This document shows, one piece after another, positions 1 to 7,649 of a stretch of 57,287 bases of DNA. The translations under genes were made by a program, and so were the position numbers. Source of the stretch: Fimenecus sp045593645 (GTDB lineage Bacteria > Bacillota > Clostridia > Oscillospirales > Acutalibacteraceae); contig JAZNWZ010000035.1 in assembly GCA_045593645.1 (NCBI GenBank), forward strand, positions 1 to 57,287, written 5' to 3'. Each line of letters opens with the position of its first letter. Position 1 is the first letter of the stretch. The notes beneath the pieces were generated by a model. It was given only the letters and a program-made list of their open reading frames with translations, did not search any database and was not told the DNA's origin.

Positions 1-118
1 TTATGAATAAAAAATTTTTTTATGTTTTTTAAATATAAAACACAATATATAGTAATTTTTTAAGAATTTATTTGAATTTTTCAACATATATTGTTTTTTT
101 ATATGATTTTTTTTAAAG

Positions 119-147
119 TTGACAAGTTGACAAAATTTTTATATAAT
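119..147 (+). promoter_or_regulatory. Promoter of the rpmH operon
   Basis: A TTGACA box (119-124) and a TATAAT box (142-147) are separated by 17 bases, a consensus vegetative promoter. A second TTGACA copy lies at 127-132, only 9 bases from the -10, so it cannot be the partner for the same -10. Upstream, 1-118 is extremely AT-rich with long T runs and holds no gene and no recognisable DnaA box. It is probably the flank of the dnaA/oriC region. Confidence 0.8.
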
Positions 148-204
148 GTCTATCCGCAGATATTTTTACAATGTGTGACTAAAAAATGAAACGGAGGAGT
201 AAAA

Positions 205-339
205 ATGAAGAGAACTTATCAGCCAAAAAAGCGTCATCGTAAGATGGAACATGGCTTCCGTAAGAGAATGTCTGATAGAAACGGCAGAAAGGTACTTGCT
301 CGTAGAAGAGCTAAGGGCAGAAAGACTTTAACATATTAA
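205..339 (+). CDS. rpmH: 50S ribosomal protein L34
   Basis: A 44-aa basic protein beginning MKRTYQPKKRHRK and ending RAKGRKTLTY, the standard L34 sequence and length. L34 is a small rRNA-binding protein of the large ribosomal subunit. A GGAGG-type site (193-199) lies a few bases before the ATG. It is the first gene of the rpmH-rnpA-yidD-yidC-jag group that marks the origin side of Firmicutes chromosomes; dnaA would be expected to the left, outside the window. The stop is followed directly by rnpA, so the two are cotranscribed. Confidence 0.97.
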   Translation: MKRTYQPKKRHRKMEHGFRKRMSDRNGRKVLARRRAKGRKTLTY

Positions 340-360
340 TTGTTAAGTCAGGTTTTTAAA

Positions 361-717
361 GTGAAACGGACAGTAACGTTAAAAGAAAATTGCGATTTCC
401 GTAGACTGTACGGCAAAGGAAAAATATTTCAGGGTCCTGCACTGGTTTCTTATGTAATGAAAAACCGTGCGGGCATTTGTCGTATCGGAATTACTACATC
501 AAAAAAAATCGGTAACGCCGTTGAAAGAAATCATTCAAGGCGTTTAATACGTGCAGCTTATGCTTCCATTGAAGATATAGTTTTGGAAGGATATGACATA
601 GTATTCGTGGCACGTTCTAAAACAAAATATTTAAAAAGTACGCAATTATCTGAAATAATGCTTTTACAATTAACAGAAGCAGGTGTTATAAATGAAGATA
701 AAAAGCTTAATGATTAA
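361..717 (+). CDS. rnpA: Ribonuclease P protein component
   Basis: A 118-aa basic protein. RNase P trims the 5' leader of precursor tRNAs, and RnpA helps the catalytic RNA bind its substrate. The family hallmark is seen: an early FRRLYGKGK segment followed by RIGITTSKKIGNAVERN and the RRLIRAAY helix. I place the start at GTG 361, giving KRTVTLKENCDF at the N-terminus as is normal for RnpA, with an AGG about 8 bases upstream. The frame could open at TTG 340, directly after the rpmH stop, but that adds seven atypical residues. The 3' end overlaps yidD by 26 bases. Confidence 0.95.
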   Translation: MKRTVTLKENCDFRRLYGKGKIFQGPALVSYVMKNRAGICRIGITTSKKIGNAVERNHSRRLIRAAYASIEDIVLEGYDIVFVARSKTKYLKSTQLSEIMLLQLTEAGVINEDKKLND

Positions 718-922
718 AGCAATAAGATTTTATCAAAGAAAAATATCACCTTTGTTTCCGGCTCGTTGCCGTTACTATCCAACCTGCTCACAATATGCAG
801 TTACTGCTATTGAAAGATTTGGTGCTATAAAAGGCACTTTTCTTGCTATTTCAAGACTATTACGGTGTAACATTTTATTTCCGGGAGGGTATGACCCTGT
901 CCCAGAAAAAAAGAAAAAATGA
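692..922 (+). CDS. yidD: Membrane protein insertion efficiency factor YidD
   Basis: A 76-aa protein of the YidD/DUF37 family, an amphipathic membrane-associated protein thought to help YidC insert membrane proteins. The family signature is clear: IRFYQRKISPLFPARCRYYPTCSQYA, split around the conserved cysteines, then the ILFPGGYDPVPEKKKK tail. The gene lies in its usual place between rnpA and yidC. Its ATG is inside the end of rnpA (26-base overlap), preceded by an AGG site, which suggests translational coupling. Length is within the family range of 70-90 aa. Confidence 0.94.
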   Translation: MKIKSLMIKAIRFYQRKISPLFPARCRYYPTCSQYAVTAIERFGAIKGTFLAISRLLRCNILFPGGYDPVPEKKKK

Positions 923-946
923 GTCCAAAAAATTCGGAGGACAAAA

Positions 947-1900
947 ATGTTTGATTTCATAAGAGAGGTATTTTCAATACCATTCGGTTATCTTATAGGT
1001 TTTTTCTATGAGATTAGTAACAACTTTATTTTATCATTGTTGCTTATGACACTTTGCGTTAAGCTTATATTACTTCCGTCCTCGATAAAGCAACAAAAGG
1101 GTATGGCTAAAACCCAAAGAATGCAGCCAAAAATCAGACGTATTAAAGAAAAATACGCAGGTAATCAACAAAAAATGAATGAAGCAATGAACGAACTTTA
1201 TGCTCGTGAAGGTTTTTCTTCTATGACAGGTGGTTGTTCAGGTCTTCTTATTCAATTTCCTGTTATGATGGGTGTTTACTATGTAAACTATAAGCTTCTT
1301 TCTTTCGTTCTTAGAATTCCAACTGATGTTTTGGAAACAATTAAGGAAGCAACAAGAAACTTAGAAGCTTTTACAAACAATAAAAATAGTGAATATCAAA
1401 TTGAAATTATTGCTTTACAGAATTTTGACCAAATTAAGAGTGTTGTTCCTACTGAATATGTTACAGAAATTGAAGAATTTATTTCAAACCTTAATTTCTT
1501 AGAAATGAATCTTCTGGATAAACCACAAACAAGCTTACCACTTAGTAATCCATTGTGGTTAATTCCAATTTTAACAGGTGTTACTTCAGTTGCTATGGGT
1601 ATTTACTCATGGTTAAAACAAAGAAAAACAAATCCAGAAATGGCTAAAAATCCAAGTATGGGTTGTATGACTCTTTCAACTCCAGTTATGAGTATTTGGT
1701 TCTCATTTATGTTCCCTGCAAGCGTTGGTATCTACATTATTTTCTCAACTATTTTTTCAATGATTCAAATGGTTGTTACAAATATTGTGTACTCACCAAA
1801 GAAGGTTCTTGCAAAAACAATGGTTGATGAAACTATTAACCGTCGTGCAAGAGAAAAAATATTTAAAAATGTTGCAGAGACATTAAACGAAGATAAATAA
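947..1900 (+). CDS. yidC: Membrane protein insertase YidC/SpoIIIJ
   Basis: A 317-aa polytopic membrane protein of the YidC/Oxa1 family, which inserts proteins into the membrane with or without SecYEG. Visible features are an N-terminal membrane segment (about residues 12-45), the conserved LCVKLILLPSSIKQQKGM stretch with a basic cytoplasmic loop, a 'GGCSGLLIQFPVMMGVYY' membrane segment, and C-terminal segments around residues 205-285. About 80 residues between the middle segments form an external insertion. There is no lipobox cysteine, unlike the Bacillus lipoprotein form; the protein starts almost directly with the first membrane helix. An AGGA site precedes the ATG. It is followed by jag, its usual partner. 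Confidence 0.95.
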   Translation: MFDFIREVFSIPFGYLIGFFYEISNNFILSLLLMTLCVKLILLPSSIKQQKGMAKTQRMQPKIRRIKEKYAGNQQKMNEAMNELYAREGFSSMTGGCSGLLIQFPVMMGVYYVNYKLLSFVLRIPTDVLETIKEATRNLEAFTNNKNSEYQIEIIALQNFDQIKSVVPTEYVTEIEEFISNLNFLEMNLLDKPQTSLPLSNPLWLIPILTGVTSVAMGIYSWLKQRKTNPEMAKNPSMGCMTLSTPVMSIWFSFMFPASVGIYIIFSTIFSMIQMVVTNIVYSPKKVLAKTMVDETINRRAREKIFKNVAETLNEDK

Positions 1901-1910
1901 GAGGTGTAAT

Positions 1911-2876
1911 ATGATTAAAGAAGCTATCGGAACCGGTACTTCTGTTGAAGAGGCAAAAGCTGCGGCTATGGTCTCTCTCGGAATTTCCGATTACGACGAT
2001 TTCAGCGTTGAAGTTTTACAAACTCCAACAAAAAAGGTTCTTGGTCTTTTCGGTGGAAGTCCTGCAAAGGTTAAGGTTTCTATTGAAGTTCCAGACCCAA
2101 AACCTGAAAAGAAACAAAACAAACCTAACAACAATAAAAAGAACGCTCAAAAACCACAAAAAGTTGAGCCTAAAAAGGTAGAAAAAACTGAAAAAGTTGA
2201 AGCTCCTAAAGAAACAGTTAAAAAGGAAGAAGAACTTCCTTTAGTTCCTACAAATCTTTATGGTGAAACTGCAGAATATATCAAGTCAATTGTTATGTCT
2301 CTTGGTATGACAGAATGTTCAATTACTGAAATGTCAAACGAAGATGAAATTTATTTCGAACTCGACTGTGGCGATGATTATGGTATTATTATCGGTAAGC
2401 GTGGCGAAACACTTGATGCTATCCAATATCTTGCAAGAATGATTGCAAACAAAGGTAGCAAGAGCTATAAGAGAGTTTCAATTAACGTTGGTAACTATCG
2501 TGCAAAACGTGAAGAAACACTTAAAATCCTTGCAAGAAAGACTGCTGCAAAGGCAGTTAGACAAGGCAGAAATATTTCACTTGAGCCAATGAACCCTTAT
2601 GAAAGAAGAATTATTCATACTGCTGTTCAAGAGGTTGAGGGTGCAACATCACACTCAATAGGCTCTGACCTTGACAGAAGGGTAGTTATCTCTCCAGTTG
2701 AAGGTGCAAAAAATAACGGTTCAAGCCGTAACAGAGGTGGCAACTACAATCGTGGTGGTCGTCGTGAAAAGAGAGAGGCATATAAGCCAGAAATTTCACC
2801 AGACAGAGCACCAAAAAGCGATATTGACGGAGCATCACTTTACGGAAAAGTTGAAATTCGTTCAACAAATGAGTAA
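1911..2876 (+). CDS. jag: Jag/KhpB/EloR RNA-binding protein
   Basis: A 321-aa protein with the three usual parts: a Jag-N domain (residues 1-60, with KKVLGLFGG), a Lys/Pro/Glu-rich linker (about 65-115), a KH domain (about 125-200, GIIIGKRGETLDAIQYL) and an R3H domain (about 205-265, RKTAAKAVRQGR and NPYERRIIH). KhpB/EloR-type proteins bind RNA and link cell elongation and envelope growth to signalling in Gram-positives. The C-terminal tail is Arg/Gly-rich and unstructured. The gene follows yidC by 10 bases, with a GAGGTG site. mnmE, expected next in many Firmicutes, is not here. Confidence 0.94.
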   Translation: MIKEAIGTGTSVEEAKAAAMVSLGISDYDDFSVEVLQTPTKKVLGLFGGSPAKVKVSIEVPDPKPEKKQNKPNNNKKNAQKPQKVEPKKVEKTEKVEAPKETVKKEEELPLVPTNLYGETAEYIKSIVMSLGMTECSITEMSNEDEIYFELDCGDDYGIIIGKRGETLDAIQYLARMIANKGSKSYKRVSINVGNYRAKREETLKILARKTAAKAVRQGRNISLEPMNPYERRIIHTAVQEVEGATSHSIGSDLDRRVVISPVEGAKNNGSSRNRGGNYNRGGRREKREAYKPEISPDRAPKSDIDGASLYGKVEIRSTNE

Positions 2877-2888
2877 TTTATAAGGTAG

Positions 2889-2918
2889 GGCGGGGGCTTG
2901 GCTCCCGCCATATTTTTT
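2889..2918 (+). terminator. Hairpin with T run after jag; dispersed-palindrome type
   Basis: The stem GGCGGGGGC (2889-2897), loop TTG and stem GCTCCCGCC (2901-2909) are followed by ATATTTTTT, so this can act as an intrinsic terminator for the rpmH-jag operon. The flanking 'GTAGGG' and the GC-rich core resemble short dispersed palindromes often seen between genes in gut Firmicutes; another GTAGGG-headed palindrome lies at 29194-29215. Confidence 0.65.
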
Positions 2919-2930
2919 AGGAATGATATT

Positions 2931-4802
2931 ATGGAATACTTTGCAAAAGAATATGATGTTGCTGTTATAGGCGCTGGTCACGCAGGTATTGAAGCAGCCC
3001 TTGCATCTGCTCGTCTTGGTGCATCAACAGTAATTTTTACAATAAATTTAGATTGGGTTGGAAATTTGCCTTGCAACCCATCTATTGGTGGCACATCAAA
3101 AGGGCATTTGGTTAGAGAAATTGATGCTCTTGGTGGTGAAATGGGCATTGCTGCCGATAAAAATTCCATACAAACAAGAATGTTGAATCTTGGTAAAGGT
3201 CCTGCTGTGCACTCATTAAGAGCACAAATTGACCGTAGAGATTATTCAAAATATATGAAACACACTCTTGAAAAGCAAGAAAATCTTGATATGAAGCAGG
3301 CAGAAATTGTTGACCTTTATAAAAAAGATGGGCTTTTCTTTATGAAAACACAGCTTGAAGCAGTTTATTCTGCTAAAACTGTTGTTTTGGCAACAGGCAC
3401 ATTTTTAGGTGGTCGTGTCTATATTGGTGATGTTTCTTATGAGAGTGGCCCTGACGGAATGTTTCCTGCTACAAAGCTCTCTGAAGCACTAAAAAAGATG
3501 GACATTCCTTTAAGAAGATTTAAAACAGGTACTCCATCAAGAGTCAACAGACGAAGTGTTGATTTTACTGACCTTGAGGTGCAAGCTGGGGACGAAAGAA
3601 TCATTCCTTTTTCTTATTCGACAACTGAACTTCCTAAAAATAAAGAGGTTTGCCACATTACATACACAAATGAAGAAACAAAGAGAATAATTCTTGAAAA
3701 TATACATCGTTCTCCTTTATATTCAGGCAAAATTGAGGGTGTAGGTCCAAGATATTGCCCAAGTATTGAAGATAAAATTGTTCGTTTTGGAGAAAAAGAA
3801 AGACATCAGCTTTTTATTGAGCCTTGTGGACTTGATACAGAAGAATTATATCTTCAAGGTATGTCTTCTTCACTTCCTGAAGATGTACAACTTCAATTTT
3901 TAAGAAGTATTAAAGGTCTTGAAAATGTTGAAGTTATGAGAACTGCATATGCTATTGAGTATGACTGTGTTGACCCATTAGAATTAAAGGCATCTCTTGA
4001 ATTTAACAATATTGACGGTCTTTTTGGTGCAGGTCAGTTTAATGGTTCATCAGGTTATGAGGAGGCTGCTGCACAAGGACTTATTGCAGGTATCAATGCA
4101 GTTAGAAAAGTTCAAGGCAAAGAGCCTTTTGTGCTTGATAGAGCAAGCTCATATATTGGTACACTTATTGATGACCTTGTTACAAAAGGCTGCTCTGACC
4201 CTTATAGAATGATGACTTCTCGAAGTGAATATCGACTTTTGCTTCGTCAAGACAATGCAGACATTCGTCTTACTGACTATGGCTATAAAATTGGACTTAT
4301 TTCCCAGGAAAGATATGATAAGTTTAAAGAAAAGCTTGAACTTATAAGAATCGAGCGTGAAAGAGTTGAAAGCGTAACTATTGCACCATCAGAAGCAATT
4401 AACGAAATGCTCGTTTCACGTGAAACAGCACCTATGAAAACAGGTATTCGTCTGGCAGAGCTTATTAAACGTCCTCAACTTGATTATGAATGTTTGACGC
4501 AATTTGACACAACTCGTCCAGAATTGCCATTCGAGGTGTTTGAGCAAGTTGAAATCGACTTGAAATATGAGGGATATATTAAACGTCAACAAGCAAAGGT
4601 TGATGAAATGAGACGACTTGAAGTTAAAAAAATCCCTGCAGATATTGATTATGACGATGTTTATTCTTTACGTCTTGAAGCAAGAGAAAAGCTTAAAAAG
4701 GTTAAGCCTGAAAGTGTTGGACAAGCATCTCGTATTAGTGGAGTCTCCCCTTCTGACATATCCGTATTGCTTATTCATTTAAGCAAAAATGAAAGAAAAT
4801 AA
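2931..4802 (+). CDS. mnmG: tRNA uridine-34 modification enzyme MnmG (GidA)
   Basis: A 623-aa FAD protein that, with MnmE, installs carboxymethylaminomethyl on wobble uridine 34 of tRNAs. The Rossmann motif VAVIGAGHAGIEAALASARLG, written in two pieces here as VIGAGHAG and EAALASARLG, opens the protein. NPSIGGTSKGHLVREIDALGG follows (NPSIGG, GHLVREID), then ATGTFLGG and QFNGSSGYEEAAAQG, all MnmG signatures; the C-terminal helical domain ends near 'ISGVSPSDISVLL'. I start at ATG 2931, just after a TAGGA site; an upstream TTG at 2898 lies inside the terminator hairpin. Length is normal. MnmE is not encoded nearby. A parS-like palindrome lies in the coding sequence at 4412-4427. Confidence 0.96.
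   Translation: MEYFAKEYDVAVIGAGHAGIEAALASARLGASTVIFTINLDWVGNLPCNPSIGGTSKGHLVREIDALGGEMGIAADKNSIQTRMLNLGKGPAVHSLRAQIDRRDYSKYMKHTLEKQENLDMKQAEIVDLYKKDGLFFMKTQLEAVYSAKTVVLATGTFLGGRVYIGDVSYESGPDGMFPATKLSEALKKMDIPLRRFKTGTPSRVNRRSVDFTDLEVQAGDERIIPFSYSTTELPKNKEVCHITYTNEETKRIILENIHRSPLYSGKIEGVGPRYCPSIEDKIVRFGEKERHQLFIEPCGLDTEELYLQGMSSSLPEDVQLQFLRSIKGLENVEVMRTAYAIEYDCVDPLELKASLEFNNIDGLFGAGQFNGSSGYEEAAAQGLIAGINAVRKVQGKEPFVLDRASSYIGTLIDDLVTKGCSDPYRMMTSRSEYRLLLRQDNADIRLTDYGYKIGLISQERYDKFKEKLELIRIERERVESVTIAPSEAINEMLVSRETAPMKTGIRLAELIKRPQLDYECLTQFDTTRPELPFEVFEQVEIDLKYEGYIKRQQAKVDEMRRLEVKKIPADIDYDDVYSLRLEAREKLKKVKPESVGQASRISGVSPSDISVLLIHLSKNERK
4412..4427. promoter_or_regulatory. parS-like site inside mnmG
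   Basis: CGTTTCACGTGAAACA matches the Bacillus parS consensus TGTTTCACGTGAAACA at 15 of 16 positions; only the first base differs. It encodes VSRETA in mnmG. A perfect copy lies 2.3 kb downstream at 6733-6748, next to parA/parB, so this copy is a likely second ParB-binding site. Confidence 0.75.
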
Positions 4803-4808
4803 TAATTT

Positions 4809-4927
4809 GCTTCTCCTTGAGGAGAAGCTGTCGCGAAGCGACTGATGAGGTGTAGATTGCGTTAGCAATCGTTGAAAAAACCACCTCATCCACCGCAAGC
4901 GGTCCCCCTTTCCCTCGAGGGGAAGGC
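4809..4927. repeat. Multi-hairpin palindromic element (MITE-like) between mnmG and rsmG
   Basis: About 119 bases built of nested palindromes: CTTCTCCT/AGGAGAAG (4810-4827), GTCGC/GCGAC (4830-4842), an outer pair GATGAGGTG/CACCTCATC (4844-4852 with 4882-4890) enclosing GATTGC/GCAATC (4855-4870), then ACCGC/GCGGT (4892-4903) and an imperfect CCTTTCCC/GGGGAAGG near the right end. The two ends are imperfect inverted repeats of each other. I recognise this architecture, with a 'TGATGAGGTG' core and cttcccc-type ends, from dispersed intergenic elements common in gut Clostridia. It fills nearly the whole gap and has no coding capacity. Confidence 0.8.
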
Positions 4928-4951
4928 ATATTTGTATAAAGGATAACAATT

Positions 4952-5665
4952 ATGTTAAACAAAGATTTATTTTACTCAACAATAGAAAAATTTGATATAA
5001 CTATTGACGAAGATGCTTTTAAACGACTTGATTTATTTGCAGAAATGCTTATTGAAACTAACAAAAGCTTTAATCTTACTGCAATTAAAGAGCCTGATGA
5101 TGTAACTGTCAAGCACTTTGCAGACTGTCTTGCAATTTTTAAATATGTAGATATTCCAGAAAATGCAAAGATTATTGATGTAGGTACAGGTGCAGGCTTT
5201 CCTGGTCTTGTGTTATTACTTGCAAGACCTGACATTCAAATGACTTTTCTTGACGGCACAAGAAAAAGGCTTATGTTTATTGAGCAGGTTCTTGAAGCAA
5301 CTGCAGTTAAAGGTGAAATTCTTCATATGAGAGCAGAAGAAGCAGGTCAACTTCCAAAATACAGAGAAAAGTTTGATTTTGCAACTGCTCGTGCCGTTGC
5401 AGCCTTGCCAGTATTATCAGAGTATTGTCTTCCTTTTGTAAAGCTAGGTGGAAGCTTTATTTCAATGAAATCTGCAGAGATTGCAGAGGAAACTGCAGAT
5501 GCTAAAAAAGCAATTTCTATTCTTGGCGGTAAAATTCACGAGAATATTGTGTTTAATCTTGTCGAAAATATGCCTCGTAGAATTATCACAATTAAAAAGA
5601 ATTCGCAAACTCCGACAAAATATCCAAGACCTTCGACACAAATTTCAAAGAAACCTTTAAAATAA
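4952..5665 (+). CDS. rsmG: 16S rRNA (guanine-527-N7) methyltransferase RsmG (GidB)
   Basis: A 237-aa Rossmann-fold methyltransferase that uses SAM to methylate G527 in the 530 loop of 16S rRNA. The SAM motif IIDVGTGAGFPGLVLLLARP (residues about 70-89) is preceded by KSFNLTAI, and ATARAVAALPVLSEYC follows, all standard for RsmG. The N-terminus has the usual helical extension. It keeps its usual position after mnmG, but a palindromic element separates the two. The C-terminal 20 residues are basic and probably disordered. An AAGGATAA stretch sits upstream of the ATG. Confidence 0.95.
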   Translation: MLNKDLFYSTIEKFDITIDEDAFKRLDLFAEMLIETNKSFNLTAIKEPDDVTVKHFADCLAIFKYVDIPENAKIIDVGTGAGFPGLVLLLARPDIQMTFLDGTRKRLMFIEQVLEATAVKGEILHMRAEEAGQLPKYREKFDFATARAVAALPVLSEYCLPFVKLGGSFISMKSAEIAEETADAKKAISILGGKIHENIVFNLVENMPRRIITIKKNSQTPTKYPRPSTQISKKPLK

Positions 5666-5723
5666 GGGCGAAAACCCTTGATTTATAAGTGTTTTTGAAG
5701 ATGTGATTTCCTTTACAAATTAG

Positions 5724-5767
5724 CCTTCGTGGTGGTATCCTTTAAACAAGGACAAGCACTGCGGAGG
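5724..5767 (+). promoter_or_regulatory. Stem-loop enclosing the noc-like ribosome-binding site
   Basis: The left arm CCTTCGTGGTG (5724-5734) can pair, with G-U pairs, to CACTGCGGAGG (5757-5767); an inner TCCTT/AAGGA pair (5737-5741 with 5748-5752) continues the stem around a TAAAC-rich loop. The right arm contains GGAGG (5763-5767), the Shine-Dalgarno of the downstream gene, so folding would hide it. The arm symmetry is visible; a regulatory role is inference. Confidence 0.45.
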
Positions 5768-5776
5768 TTTTTATTT

Positions 5777-6604
5777 ATGTTAAAAAGGCAGAACAAAATC
5801 AGAACAGAAAGTCAAATACTTTCAATTTCTCAGAGTGATATTCTCCCAAACCCAAATCAACCAAGAAAAAGATTTGACTATGATGAGCTTGAGGGCCTTG
5901 CCCAAAGCATTCGTGCCAACGGAATATTGCAACCTCTTATAGTAAGAGAGTTAGAAAACGGTAAATACGAGCTTGTCGCCGGAGAAAGACGACTTAGGGC
6001 TGCAAGACTTGTAGGTATGACAAAAGTCCCTTGTGTTATAAGCGATATTTCCGAAACTGACTCCGCAGTGTTTGCTGTATTAGAAAATCTTCAAAGACAA
6101 GATTTAGATTACTTTGAAGAGGCAGAAGCTTTGGCAACTCTTGTGAGTGATTACCATATGGGACAAGAGGAATTGTGCAGAAAATTAGGTAAAGCACAGT
6201 CAACAATTTCAAACAAATTAAGATTATTGCGACTTAACGAAGAAATGCGATATAAAATCACAAAAGCAGGACTTTCAGAACGTCATGCAAGAGCATTGCT
6301 TGCTTTAAACGACGAGGTTTTAAGAGCAAGAGCGTTATCAATAATCATTGACAGACATTTAAATGTCAGCGAAAGTGAAGCTCTAATTGAACAGATGCTC
6401 AGAAAGAACGAAATGCCAAAGAAACAAATGCTTCGAGGTTTTAAAGATATTCGTATTTTCATTAACACATTGAACAATGCAGTTGACACAATAAGACGAG
6501 CAGGAATTGATGCAGATTCAGTTAAGACAGAAACTGATGAGTATGTAGAGTACATAGTTAGAATTCCAAAGCTTGAAGATAAATCACAGCAAGTAGCAAT
6601 CTGA
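5777..6604 (+). CDS. noc: Noc-like ParB-family nucleoid occlusion protein
   Basis: A 275-aa ParB-family protein upstream of parA and distinct from the parB at 7650. The ParB N-terminal domain has LPNPNQPRKRFD, then VAGERRLRAARLVG (the CTP-binding GERRxRA motif) and ENLQRQDLDYFEEAEA. A helix-turn-helix follows (EELCRKLGKAQSTISNKLRLLRL). Position between rsmG and soj/parA matches Noc of Bacillus, which binds DNA and the membrane to stop division over the nucleoid. The basic N-terminus MLKRQNKIR could serve membrane binding, by analogy. Start at ATG 5777 follows a GGAGG; a GTG at 5729 in the same frame has no site. Function as Noc rather than a second ParB is inferred from position. Confidence 0.85.
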   Translation: MLKRQNKIRTESQILSISQSDILPNPNQPRKRFDYDELEGLAQSIRANGILQPLIVRELENGKYELVAGERRLRAARLVGMTKVPCVISDISETDSAVFAVLENLQRQDLDYFEEAEALATLVSDYHMGQEELCRKLGKAQSTISNKLRLLRLNEEMRYKITKAGLSERHARALLALNDEVLRARALSIIIDRHLNVSESEALIEQMLRKNEMPKKQMLRGFKDIRIFINTLNNAVDTIRRAGIDADSVKTETDEYVEYIVRIPKLEDKSQQVAI

Positions 6605-6700
6605 TTGGTAAAACCATTGTTATCCCCCGATTACAATGTTTTTATATAAGTGGCGAAAGCCACCCATATCCTTCTCTTTCACACCCCACATCCACAGCGA

Positions 6701-6727
6701 AAGGCCTCTCCTTGTGAGAGGTCTTTT
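6701..6727 (+). terminator. Intrinsic terminator after the noc-like gene
   Basis: A 10-pair stem, AAGGCCTCTC (6701-6710) with GAGAGGTCTT (6716-6725, one G-U), a CTTGT loop and a short T run. It separates the noc-like gene from the parS/parA region. Confidence 0.75.
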
Positions 6728-6732
6728 GCTTA

Positions 6733-6748
6733 TGTTTCACGTGAAACA
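6733..6748. promoter_or_regulatory. parS centromere site
   Basis: TGTTTCACGTGAAACA is an exact match to the Bacillus parS palindrome. ParB loads here as a CTP-dependent clamp and nucleates the partition complex and SMC loading. It lies in the intergenic region 120 bases before the parA start. Confidence 0.97.
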
Positions 6749-6870
6749 ATTTAATAAATATTGGTAAAAATTAAAAAAATAAGAAATTTACTTTTATTTT
6801 TGATTTTATTGTGCTATACTTTGTGATATAATCCTAAAAAATTAAGAAAAATATGTATGGAGTGGGATTT

Positions 6871-7638
6871 TTGGCTAAAGTTATTTCCATAATAAACCAA
6901 AAAGGTGGCGTTGGTAAAACAACAACTGCCGTTAGCCTTGCTGCTGCAGTAGGTGCTCGTGGGCACAAGGTTTTGCTTGTGGATATTGACCCTCAAGGCA
7001 ACTCAACAAGTGGTTTTGGCATAAATAAAAGAAAAATACACTTCTCGTCCTATGATATGCTCGTTAGAGATATAAATACGGAAGATGCTGTTATTACTAC
7101 ACAATTTAAGAATGTTGATATTATTCCTGCCGACTTAAATCTTGCAGGTGCAGAGGTTGAACTTATTGAAATTCCTAAGCGTGAAAGCCGTGTAAAGCTT
7201 GGCATTGCTAAGCTTTGGGACAAGTATGATTATATTTTCTTTGACTGTCCCCCTTCTCTTGGTCTTATCACAATCAATGCTTTGACTGCATCTGATACAT
7301 TTTTAGTCCCTGTTCAATGTGAGTTCTATGCACTTGAAGGTCTTGCACAGCTTATGGCAACAGTTAGACAAGTGAAAAGACTTTATAATCCTCATATTGA
7401 GCTTGAAGGCGTTTTGCAGACAATGTATGATGGTCGTCTTAATCTTACTCAACAAGTTGTTACCGAGATTAAGAAATTCTTCCCAAACAAAGTCTACAAA
7501 ACAACTATTCCAAGAAATGTTAGACTTTCAGAGGCTCCTTCTTTTGGTGAGCCTATCATTTATTACGACAAGAATTCAAAGGGTGCAATAGCATATATGG
7601 ATTTTGCAGACGAATTCTTGGCACAGCAGAAGAAATAG
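6871..7638 (+). CDS. parA: Chromosome partitioning ATPase ParA/Soj
   Basis: A 255-aa ParA-type ATPase that drives origin segregation with ParB and affects DnaA. It shows the deviant Walker A KGGVGKTTT (residues about 10-18), DIDPQGNST, DCPPSLGLITINAL and the C-terminal RNVRLSEAPSFG, all typical of Soj/ParA. The start is set at TTG 6871, which has GGAGTGGG just upstream and gives AKVISIINQKGGVGK as in relatives. An in-frame ATG at 6853 has no ribosome-binding site. Eleven bases separate it from parB. A possible -10 (TATAAT, 6827-6832) lies upstream without a good -35. Confidence 0.95.
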   Translation: MAKVISIINQKGGVGKTTTAVSLAAAVGARGHKVLLVDIDPQGNSTSGFGINKRKIHFSSYDMLVRDINTEDAVITTQFKNVDIIPADLNLAGAEVELIEIPKRESRVKLGIAKLWDKYDYIFFDCPPSLGLITINALTASDTFLVPVQCEFYALEGLAQLMATVRQVKRLYNPHIELEGVLQTMYDGRLNLTQQVVTEIKKFFPNKVYKTTIPRNVRLSEAPSFGEPIIYYDKNSKGAIAYMDFADEFLAQQKK

Positions 7639-7649
7639 GGGTGAAATGA

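Noticed and set aside
1..204. DnaA boxes or oriC in the left flank
   Set aside because: No TTATCCACA-like 9-mer was seen. The region is AT-rich, but origin function cannot be shown here.
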